Source: an uncultured Selenomonas sp. (GTDB taxonomy: Bacteria; Bacillota; Negativicutes; Selenomonadales; Selenomonadaceae). Taken from it: DNA of 37,580 bases. The stretch is from NCBI GenBank assembly GCA_905372355.1, contig CAJPOT010000015.1, positions 1-37,580 of the forward strand, read 5' to 3'. Made by a program: the position numbers and the translations under genes. The notes below the pieces were generated by a model. The model did no database searches. It saw only the letters and a list, made by a program, of their open reading frames with translations, and was not told the origin of the DNA. This document shows positions 31,685 to 37,580 of the stretch, piece after piece (the first letter of the stretch is position 1; each line of letters starts with the position of its first letter).

Positions 31685-32243
31685 TTACTCTCCATACCCA
31701 TTCGGATGCTTCTTGTGCCACCGCCATGCTGTCGCGATGATTTCTTCCACGTCAGTGAAGCGCGGCTGCCAGCCGAGGATGCGGCGCGCTTTGTCGCTGG
31801 AAGCTATGAGCTGCGCAGGGTCGCCTGCACGGCGTGCACCGATCTCGGCTGCAATCTTCTTGCCCGTCGCCTTCTCTGCGGCGGCGATCATTTCCTTGAC
31901 CGAGAATCCCTGTCCGTTGCCGAGGTTGAAGATGTCATTCTCGCCGCCCTTCCGCAAGTATTCGAGTGCGAGCACATGCGCATCGGCGAGATCGACGACG
32001 TGGATGTAGTCGCGCAGACATGTGCCGTCGGGCGTCTTGTAGTCATCGCCGTAGATCGTGTATCGCATCGAATACGGCGCGGTCGCGGATGTCACCTTCG
32101 TAAAACTTCGCCCGTGCATGAATCGCACCGCGATGACCCGTCTGCAGATTGTCAACGATGACGACCTCTTCTCCCTTTTCAATAAGCTGATGAACGGCAT
32201 GAGAGCCGATGTAGCCGGCGCCGCCGCAAACCAGAATTGCCAC
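31685..32243 (-). pseudogene. galE: UDP-glucose 4-epimerase with a large internal deletion
   Basis: The start is a GTG at 32243 after GAAAGGGGAG. The first part reads [19 protein letters not shown] (NAD-binding Rossmann start) to [12 protein letters not shown]. Then the frame shifts and the sequence continues as [30 protein letters not shown], which belongs about 150 residues later in GalE, and runs to a normal C-terminus ([17 protein letters not shown]). The central region with the catalytic serine and the YxxxK motif is absent. Only about 175 of the usual 330 residues are encoded, in two frames, so it cannot be a working epimerase. The junction around 32065 lies in GATGCGATAC, suggesting deletion at short repeats. 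It may be a true pseudogene or an assembly collapse. Confidence 0.85.
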
Positions 32244-32327
32244 GGAAAACTCCCCTTTCAAATATATTGTCAAAAACTATCGCAGAACGCACCTCATGCC
32301 TTCGCCCACAAGCGCACAGCAAACGCT

Positions 32328-33101
32328 TCAAGCGCCGCCGATCTGTGCGATGAAGGCGAGCGAGCGCAGCGGCTTGCCGAAAAGCGCACGCAGGTAAGCG
32401 AGCAGCAGGCTTTCCGCTGCCAGAAGTTCCTGCTTTCTGACGGAAAACGGCGCCGGAGAGCGCACGTCTGACGCCTTCTGCGGCGAGAGAAACGCCTGCC
32501 AATCGAGAGCGGTCAGCTTCTCGATGAACGCCTTCAATTCGGCAGAAAAGAGTGGCATATCCTCTTTGCGGCAATCCGCGCACAATGCGCCGCCCTCGCC
32601 GATGTCGACGGACATCGGCTCTTCGAAGGGTGCACCACAGTGGACGCAGCTTGCAAGATGAAGCGAAAGGCCTGCGAGCGCGAGGAGCTGATACGCCGCT
32701 GCCAGCGCCACGAGACGCGGATTGCGCTCCTCAAAGGCGCAAAAAATCTGCAGCAGACGGTCGAAAGCGTCGGGCGCAGGCTCGTGCTCGGGAAAAAGCT
32801 CAAGCGCCAGTTCTGCCACGAAGGAGCCGTATGCCATGGCCGAGAGATCTTCCGAGAGGCGGCGAAACCGCCCCTTGAGCGAACACTGCCGCACCGTCCA
32901 GACCCTGCCACCTTCCGTAAGCTCCACATCGAGGTGGCTGAACATCTGCATCCCTGCCGCGAGTGCGCTCTTCGGGCGGCGGCAGCCGAATGCCGCCGCC
33001 TCGACGCGCCCGCACTCACGCGTCAAGAGCGACGCCATCTTATCCGCCTCGCCCCAGTTCCTCGTGGCGAGCACGAGCGCCTCAGCGCTGCGGCGTGCCA
33101 T
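32328..33101 (-). CDS. recO: DNA repair protein RecO
   Basis: The ATG at 33101 follows GAGGAGG; the frame extends to 33242 inside the upstream gene without a site. The 257-residue protein has the N-terminal OB-fold (EALVLATRNWGEADKMASLLTRECG), the helical domain and a zinc-type pair CVHC ... CADC (C-X2-C twice) in its middle. RecO loads RecA with RecR on gapped DNA. It overlaps the DUF502 gene by 20 bases, so it is translated from the same mRNA as the phoH-ybeY-era genes. Its C-terminal end (SLAFIAQIG) is intact. Confidence 0.93.
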   Translation of the reverse strand: MARRSAEALVLATRNWGEADKMASLLTRECGRVEAAAFGCRRPKSALAAGMQMFSHLDVELTEGGRVWTVRQCSLKGRFRRLSEDLSAMAYGSFVAELALELFPEHEPAPDAFDRLLQIFCAFEERNPRLVALAAAYQLLALAGLSLHLASCVHCGAPFEEPMSVDIGEGGALCADCRKEDMPLFSAELKAFIEKLTALDWQAFLSPQKASDVRSPAPFSVRKQELLAAESLLLAYLRALFGKPLRSLAFIAQIGGA

Positions 33102-33783
33102 GCGGTTCGGCCTCCTCGCACGCTTCCCCAGCTGCACGCGCAGACTGCGTCTTCGACGCCGCCACGACCTCGTCCGCCAGCCTCGTCGCACTGCCCGCTT
33201 CCTGCGGTTTCGTCGATACCTGCCGCTGCGGCATGACGGCACCCGCCGTCAGCATGTACTGCAGCGCCGACTCGTTGCTGATGTCGAGATAGATGACGTC
33301 GCTCTTCTTGACGAAGAGGTTCGTGCCTGAGGTCATGTTGAGGCTCCACGGCACGAAGACGCAGACGTAGTCGTCGCCGAGCTTCTCGCGCAAGACTGCC
33401 GGCACCTCTGCCATGACGAAGCCGAGCGCCCGCGACTGATGAAACGGCACGAGCACGACGTGGTCAAACATGTTATTCGACTCAAAAACGGCGGTCGAAA
33501 GGTGCTTGACACTGTTGTAGATGAACTTCACGACGGGAATCTTGCCGAGCAGCCATTCACCATAGGAAATCACGCGCTTCATGAACCAGTACGATGAGAG
33601 CCAGCCCACGAGATAGATGACGAGCAGCACCGTCACGATGCCCATGCCCGGATAATAGACGGGAAAGTGCTTGCCGAGCACGATCTCCGTGAAGTTCAGC
33701 ACCTCTGTCACGACGAAAACCGTGATGGCCAGCGGCACGAGAAGGATAAGACCGTTAATAAAGCGCTTCGATATCTTGTTCAT
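33082..33783 (-). CDS. DUF502-family membrane protein
   Basis: The 233-residue protein has two N-terminal membrane segments (about residues 9-30 and 45-70) and the DUF502 pattern KRFINGLILLVPLAITVFV, PVVKFIYNSVKHLSTAV and VFVPWSLNMTSGTNLFVKKSDV. The last 60 residues are polar and alanine-rich and look disordered. It is located 28 bases after era and overlaps recO by 20 bases. No ATG other than that at 33783 is as well placed. Family function is unknown in bacteria (a plant relative affects membrane or cell-wall processes), so any role here is unassigned. Confidence 0.9.
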   Translation of the reverse strand: MNKISKRFINGLILLVPLAITVFVVTEVLNFTEIVLGKHFPVYYPGMGIVTVLLVIYLVGWLSSYWFMKRVISYGEWLLGKIPVVKFIYNSVKHLSTAVFESNNMFDHVVLVPFHQSRALGFVMAEVPAVLREKLGDDYVCVFVPWSLNMTSGTNLFVKKSDVIYLDISNESALQYMLTAGAVMPQRQVSTKPQEAGSATRLADEVVAASKTQSARAAGEACEEAEPHGTPQR

Positions 33784-33811
33784 CCTGCTGCCGCCCTTTC
33801 CCTATTTCCTC

Positions 33812-34705
33812 TCATTCAAAACCGAAGTTGTGCAGAACGCCCTCACGGTTGCGCCAATCCTTCTTCACCTTGACCCAGAGGTCGAGAAAGATCTTCGAGC
33901 CGAGGAGCATCTCGATGTCCTTTCTCGCCTGTGCGCCGATCTCGCGCAGAAGAGCGCCCTTTGCGCCGATGACGATACCCTTCTGCGACTCGCGCTCCAC
34001 GTAAATCGTCGCGCGGATATAGAAGCCCCCCTTGGGGCACTCCTTCATCTCATCGAGGTCGACGGCGATGGCATGGGGCAGTTCGTCGCGCGTCGCGAGA
34101 AGCGCCTTCTCGCGCACAAGCTCCGCCACAATGAGTCGCTCGGGCTGATCCGTCACCATGTCTTCCGGATAGTAGGCAGGTCCTTCGGGCAGATACTTCT
34201 TGACTTCTGCAAGAAGCGCGTCGAGGTTCACCTCTTCCTTCGCCGATATGGGCACGGCGCCCGCAAACGGATAGGCCTTCATGTAGCTTTCGAGGATCGG
34301 CAGTACAGCGGGCTTCTCGATGAGGTCGAGCTTGTTGACGACGAGGATGCACGGGCACTTCGTCGCCTGCAGGCGCTCCAAGATATAGCGCTCGCCCGGT
34401 CCCATCTTCTCCGTCGCATCGACGACGAAAAAGACGGCATCGACCTCCTTCAAGGTGTTTTCCGCTGCGCGTACCATGTATTCGCCGAGCTTGTGGCGCG
34501 GCTTGTGGATGCCCGGCGTGTCGAGAAAGACGATCTGCGCGTCCGGCTCCGTCAGGATACAGAGGATGCGCGTGCGCGTCGTCTGCGGTTTGTCGCTCAT
34601 GATGGCGATCTTCTGCCCGATGAGGCTGTTGATGAGCGTCGACTTGCCGACGTTCGGCCGCCCGACGACAGCGATGAAGCCCGATTTATGCTTTGCCTTT
34701 TCCAT
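33812..34705 (-). CDS. era: GTPase Era
   Basis: The 297-residue protein has the G motifs GRPNVGKS (15-22), DTPGIHKPRHKLG (62-74) and NKLD (124-127), followed by a KH domain containing GIVIGAKGALLREIG and the conserved tail DLWVKVKKDWRN. Era binds the 3' end of 16S rRNA and is needed for 30S assembly. Its start lies inside the ybeY 3' end (20-base overlap), with GGGGGAG as the ribosome-binding site. The neighbours YbeY (16S 3' end processing) and Era are a well-known functional pairing. Confidence 0.97.
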   Translation of the reverse strand: MEKAKHKSGFIAVVGRPNVGKSTLINSLIGQKIAIMSDKPQTTRTRILCILTEPDAQIVFLDTPGIHKPRHKLGEYMVRAAENTLKEVDAVFFVVDATEKMGPGERYILERLQATKCPCILVVNKLDLIEKPAVLPILESYMKAYPFAGAVPISAKEEVNLDALLAEVKKYLPEGPAYYPEDMVTDQPERLIVAELVREKALLATRDELPHAIAVDLDEMKECPKGGFYIRATIYVERESQKGIVIGAKGALLREIGAQARKDIEMLLGSKIFLDLWVKVKKDWRNREGVLHNFGFE

Positions 34706-35225
34706 CGTTCTCCCCCTTCGCTGTCACTTGCTCCGTGCATCCTGCAGAGCCTTCCGCCGCTTCCTCGCGCGTCACGCCGAGCGCCGCCATCACATGACGC
34801 TGCTCCTCCTCCATCTCCTGCCGCTCCGCCTCTTCTACATGGTCGTAGCCGAGGAGATGCAGCATGCCATGTACCGTCAAGAAGACGATTTCGCGACGCA
34901 GACTGTGCCCGTAGTCTGCCGCCTGCGCCGCGGCGCGCTCGATCGAGAGGACGATGTCGCCGAGGACGTTGACGGCGGGGCCGCCTGCGATCGCCGGCTC
35001 CTCGCTCTCGTTGAGCGCAAAGGAAATCACGTCCGTCGGACGATCGACCCTGCGGTACTCGCGGTTCAGCACATGGATGTGCGCATCGTCCGTCAAGGTG
35101 ATGCTGACCTCGGCGTCCGCCACATCGTAAATCTCGCCGACTTTTTCCACAGCGCGCCGAATCTCTGCCTCAAGGCCCTCGTCAAGGGGCAGGTCTTCCA
35201 CCTCGTGGCTGAGCAGGATGTTCAT
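34686..35225 (-). CDS. ybeY: Endoribonuclease YbeY (16S rRNA maturation)
   Basis: The 179-residue protein carries the UPF0054 metal site HGMLHLLGYDH (His119, His123, His129) and the central RPTDVISFAL segment. YbeY takes part in 16S rRNA 3' end maturation and ribosome quality control. Its ATG overlaps the phoH stop (ATGA) and its 3' end overlaps era, so all three are translationally coupled. The C-terminal 25 residues (EGSAGCTEQVTAKGEN...) are extra compared with many homologues and are probably disordered. Confidence 0.96.
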   Translation of the reverse strand: MNILLSHEVEDLPLDEGLEAEIRRAVEKVGEIYDVADAEVSITLTDDAHIHVLNREYRRVDRPTDVISFALNESEEPAIAGGPAVNVLGDIVLSIERAAAQAADYGHSLRREIVFLTVHGMLHLLGYDHVEEAERQEMEEEQRHVMAALGVTREEAAEGSAGCTEQVTAKGENDGKGKA

Positions 35226-36280
35226 GCGTCCACCTCCCCTCTCTCTGATGCCGTAGCCTTTTCCTGAGCCGCCGGCTTTTTCTCCTGCAGCTCTGCCGGC
35301 TTTTTCTCAGAATCCCGACGCGCCTTGTCCGCGCGGTCATACGCCTCGACGATGCGTGCGACGACGTCGTGACGGATGACGTCGAGCGTTTCCAGACGGA
35401 CGACGCCCACGCCGCACACATCGCGCAGGATGCGGCTCGCCTCAGAGAGTCCCGAGAACACGCCACGCGGCAAGTCGACTTGGCTCAAGTCGCCCGTCAC
35501 GACCATGCGCGAGCCGAAGCCCAAGCGCGTCAGGAACATCTTCATCTGGCTCGGCGTCGTATTCTGCGCCTCGTCGAGAATCACGAAGGCGTCCTCCAGC
35601 GTGCGTCCGCGCATGTAAGCGAGCGGCGCAATCTCGATGACGCCCTTGGCGAGGAGCTTCTGGTAGGTGTCAAAGCCGAGGATGTCATGCAGCGCATCGT
35701 AGAGCGGGCGCAGATACGGATCGACTTTCTCCTGCAGATCGCCGGGCAGAAAGCCCAGCCGCTCGCCCGCCTCGACAGCAGGGCGCGTGAGCACGATCTT
35801 TTCCACCAGCCTCGCACGAAGCGCCGCCACCGCCATGACGACGGCGAGGTACGTCTTTCCCGTGCCTGCAGGTCCAATGCCGAACGTGATGGAGTTCTTG
35901 CGGATGGCGTCGAGGTAGATGCGCTGGCCGAGCGTTTTCGGGCGCACATGACGTCCACGGCTCGTCACGAGGATCGTGTCGCTGAAAAGGCTGTGCAGCG
36001 CCTCGCCCTTGCCGCGCTTGACGAGTCCCACGCTGTAGCGCACCTCGTGCATCGTGAGCGTCGTGCCCTGCCGATGCAGGTACTGCAGCTCGCGCACGAC
36101 CTGCGCCGCCGCCCGCACGATCTGCGCCTCGCCGTCGATCACAAGCTCCTCGCCGCGGCTTATAAAGCGACAGTCGAAATTGTCCATGAGCACCTGCAAG
36201 TACTCGTCGTGCTCGCCGAGAAGCGCCGTCGCCTCGCGCTGATCGGCAAAGGCGATCTTCTCCTCCAAAACCTTTTGCAA
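35222..36280 (-). CDS. phoH: PhoH-like ATPase
   Basis: I prefer the TTG at 36280, seven bases after GAGGAG, giving 352 residues. The ATG at 36307 lies only 7 bases after the -10 promoter element, so transcription probably begins at or inside it, and the frame beyond has no site. The protein has a small N-terminal domain, then the P-loop GPAGTGKTYLAV and the conserved RPAVEAGERLGFLPGDLQEK, AYMRGRTLEDAFVILDEAQN (Walker B) and TGDLSQVDLP. PhoH proteins are NTPases linked to RNA metabolism, often next to ybeY as here. The C-terminal tail is lysine/glutamate-rich. Confidence 0.94.
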   Translation of the reverse strand: MQKVLEEKIAFADQREATALLGEHDEYLQVLMDNFDCRFISRGEELVIDGEAQIVRAAAQVVRELQYLHRQGTTLTMHEVRYSVGLVKRGKGEALHSLFSDTILVTSRGRHVRPKTLGQRIYLDAIRKNSITFGIGPAGTGKTYLAVVMAVAALRARLVEKIVLTRPAVEAGERLGFLPGDLQEKVDPYLRPLYDALHDILGFDTYQKLLAKGVIEIAPLAYMRGRTLEDAFVILDEAQNTTPSQMKMFLTRLGFGSRMVVTGDLSQVDLPRGVFSGLSEASRILRDVCGVGVVRLETLDVIRHDVVARIVEAYDRADKARRDSEKKPAELQEKKPAAQEKATASERGEVDA

Positions 36281-36314
36281 AGAAAGACTCCTCTCTTCTA
36301 AATTCATCGTTCCC

Positions 36315-36343
36315 ATTATACCTTGCAGCCGTCGAGGAAGCAA
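36315..36343 (-). promoter_or_regulatory. Promoter of the phoH-ybeY-era-DUF502-recO operon
   Basis: TTGCTT (36338-36343), a 17-base spacer and TATAAT (36315-36320). It is divergent from the bioB promoter, with 35 bases between the two -35 boxes. Confidence 0.6.
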
Positions 36344-36355
36344 TAGCAGTCCAAG

Positions 36356-36383
36356 GTTAACCCGGATTTCCATATCAGTTGAC
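36356..36383 (+). promoter_or_regulatory. Candidate BirA (biotin repressor) operator
   Basis: Half sites GTTAAC (36356-36361) and GTTGAC (36378-36383) are separated by 16 bases, close to the 15-base spacing of the Bacillus bio operator (GTTAAC-N15-GTTAAC). The right half overlaps the -35 box of bioB, so occupancy would block transcription. Confidence 0.5.
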
Positions 36384-36407
36384 TATATGCGCCGTCTGAA
36401 ATATAAT
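36379..36407 (+). promoter_or_regulatory. Promoter of bioB
   Basis: TTGACT (36379-36384), a 17-base spacer and a perfect TATAAT (36402-36407), about 42 bases before the bioB ATG. Confidence 0.75.
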
Positions 36408-36448
36408 GGGAGGAAATGCAAACTTCTTAAAAGAAATGAGGCTCTGCC

Positions 36449-37462
36449 ATGACAAAGGAAAACGCCGTCAAAAAACTCACGAAAGAAATTCTCTGCGGCC
36501 GCCGCATCAAGCGCGAGGACGACCTCTCCATCTTCCTTGATGCGCCGCTCGAAGCGCTGCAGGAGGGCGCACACGAGCTGCAGCGACAGTTCTGCGGCAA
36601 GCACATCGACCTCTGTACGATCATCAACGCGCGCAGCGGTCACTGCAGCGAGGACTGCAAGTACTGCGCCCAGTCCGCGCACCACAGGACGGGCGTCGAG
36701 GAATACGCATTTCTCGCACAGGAAGAGATCATCGCCAACGCACGCGCCAACGAGGAGGCGGGCGTCAACCGCTTCTCCATCGTGACCTCGGGCAGGGCGC
36801 TCGCGGGCAAGGAGTTCGACGCCGCGCTCGACTGCTACCGTGCCATGCGCAAGAAGCTCCATATCGATCTCTGCGCCTCGCACGGCATTTTGACGCGTGA
36901 ACAGTTCCGTGCGCTTCGCGCCGCGGGCGTCACAAGCTACCATCACAACATCGAGACGTCGCGCCGCTTCTTTCCCGAGATCTGCACCTCGCACACTTAC
37001 GACGACCGCATCCGCACGATCCGTCTCGCACAGGGCGAAGGGCTTAACGTCTGTTCGGGCGGTATCATCGGCATGGGCGAGACGTGGGAAGACCGCCTCG
37101 ACATGGCGGTGAGCCTTGCCGAACTCGGCATCGAATCCATTCCCATCAACTCCCTCATGGCGATTCCCGGCACGCCGCTTGAGGGCCGGACGCCCTTGAC
37201 GAGCGACGAGATCCTGCGCACCATCGCCTTCTTCCGTTTCATCAACCCGACGGCAAACATCCGCCTCGGCGCGGGACGCAAGCTCATCAAGGACAACGGC
37301 ACGCCCGCCTTCCTCTACGGCGCATCGGCCTCCATCACGGGCAACATGCTCACGACCTCGGGCACAACCATTGCCGAGGACATGGCTCTTCTGCAGCGGC
37401 TCGGCCTCTCCAACGAAACGGCGGGCACGAGGCAGGACGCCGCACATACAGCCAACGGGTGA
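36449..37462 (+). CDS. bioB: Biotin synthase
   Basis: The 337-residue radical-SAM protein has the cluster motif CSEDCKYC (Cys66, Cys70, Cys73; C-X3-C-X2-C), followed by AQSAHHRTGVEEY. It also shows VTSGRALAGKEF, YHHNIETSRRFF, CSGGIIGMGETWEDR and the second-cluster region around NIRLGAGRKL. It inserts sulfur into dethiobiotin in the last step of biotin synthesis. It stands alone here, without bioA/D/F, so biotin synthesis genes must be elsewhere or the host uses imported dethiobiotin. ATGAGG gives a moderate ribosome-binding site. The promoter and BirA-like operator are upstream; a copy of the palindromic repeat begins 18 bases after the stop. Confidence 0.97.
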   Translation: MTKENAVKKLTKEILCGRRIKREDDLSIFLDAPLEALQEGAHELQRQFCGKHIDLCTIINARSGHCSEDCKYCAQSAHHRTGVEEYAFLAQEEIIANARANEEAGVNRFSIVTSGRALAGKEFDAALDCYRAMRKKLHIDLCASHGILTREQFRALRAAGVTSYHHNIETSRRFFPEICTSHTYDDRIRTIRLAQGEGLNVCSGGIIGMGETWEDRLDMAVSLAELGIESIPINSLMAIPGTPLEGRTPLTSDEILRTIAFFRFINPTANIRLGAGRKLIKDNGTPAFLYGASASITGNMLTTSGTTIAEDMALLQRLGLSNETAGTRQDAAHTANG

Positions 37463-37479
37463 AGGTTTATCTTTTCTAA

Positions 37480-37580
37480 GGAAGCGCTGATAAAATGAGG
37501 TCGCCCAGATTTGCACAGATGCGCTATATCTATCGAGGAGACAAACCGCAGGCGTAGCGGTGCTACGTCGAGGATTTGTC
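37480..37580. repeat. Second copy of the interspersed palindromic element (cut by window end)
   Basis: From GGAAGCGCTGATAAAATGAG to the last base it follows the first 101 bases of the copy at 16342, with about 85% identity. The central hairpin arms are kept, the loop differs (GGT against AACA) and the segment before the hairpin has diverged. It lies just after bioB. Confidence 0.85.

Noticed and set aside
32043..32243. Simple frameshift in galE caused by a sequencing error
   Set aside because: Correcting the frame does not restore the gene, because about 150 residues including the active site are absent.
36281..36373. Upstream extension of phoH, including the ATG at 36307
   Set aside because: The region contains the promoter -10 element; the ATG would be at the transcript's first bases, while the TTG at 36280 has GAGGAG at seven bases.
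36383..37516. A 377-codon minus-strand open frame at the right end
   Set aside because: Antisense to bioB, whose motifs are complete; the frame crosses the repeat and lacks any recognisable domain.

Overview
The window (about 57% GC by eye) looks like chromosome from a diderm Firmicute of the Negativicutes, most likely a Selenomonas-like organism. Outer-membrane machinery (TonB-dependent receptor, ExbB/ExbD/TonB) sits beside Firmicute-type housekeeping genes (RNase Y, YmdB, SpoVS, a PhoH-YbeY-Era-RecO cluster). Shine-Dalgarno sequences are strong (AGGAGG type) and TTG start codons are unusually frequent. The species assignment is inference.

Layout. 1-4992 (minus): a cobalamin-riboswitch-controlled uptake operon encoding a BtuF-like lipoprotein, an outer-membrane receptor and its own ExbB-ExbD-TonB energiser (TonB runs off the left edge). 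5012-5830: a small unknown gene, then a candidate type I toxin-antitoxin locus (22-residue hydrophobic peptide, convergent antisense RNA, shared terminator). 5843-6358: a DNA glycosylase. 6427-11863 (minus): RNase Y, a conserved unknown, YmdB phosphodiesterase, SpoVS, a PHP-domain phosphoesterase and a P-loop/Asp23 fusion. 11988-13600: an AI-2E-family permease and a convergent DUF4160-DUF2442 pair. 13709-15222: thiC behind a TPP riboswitch. 15245-20723 (minus): an HD-GYP protein, an Hpt-like protein lacking its histidine, TrmO and IleRS with a leader attenuator. 21095-23047: a chemoreceptor. 23141-26771 (minus): a MATE transporter, a YoeB/DinJ-type toxin-antitoxin pair and a DUF4153 membrane protein. 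26961-28220: uracil permease. 28324-30335 (minus): an NSS amino-acid transporter and a gamma-carbonic anhydrase-like protein. 30582-32243 (minus): an Rpn-family nuclease and an internally deleted galE. 32328-36343 (minus): phoH-ybeY-era-DUF502-recO. 36356-37462: bioB behind a BirA-like operator.

A previously unassigned interspersed palindromic element occurs three times: one complete copy (16342-16504), one cut by the window end (37480-37580) and one reduced to its two termini (8598-8645). It behaves like a non-autonomous MITE-type repeat. With the type I toxin-antitoxin candidate it is the least explained content here.

Themes: cofactor supply under RNA or repressor control (B12, thiamine, biotin), RNA turnover and ribosome maturation (RNase Y, YbeY, Era, IleRS, TrmO), and several small selfish or stress modules. 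I saw no rRNA, tRNA, CRISPR array or prophage.
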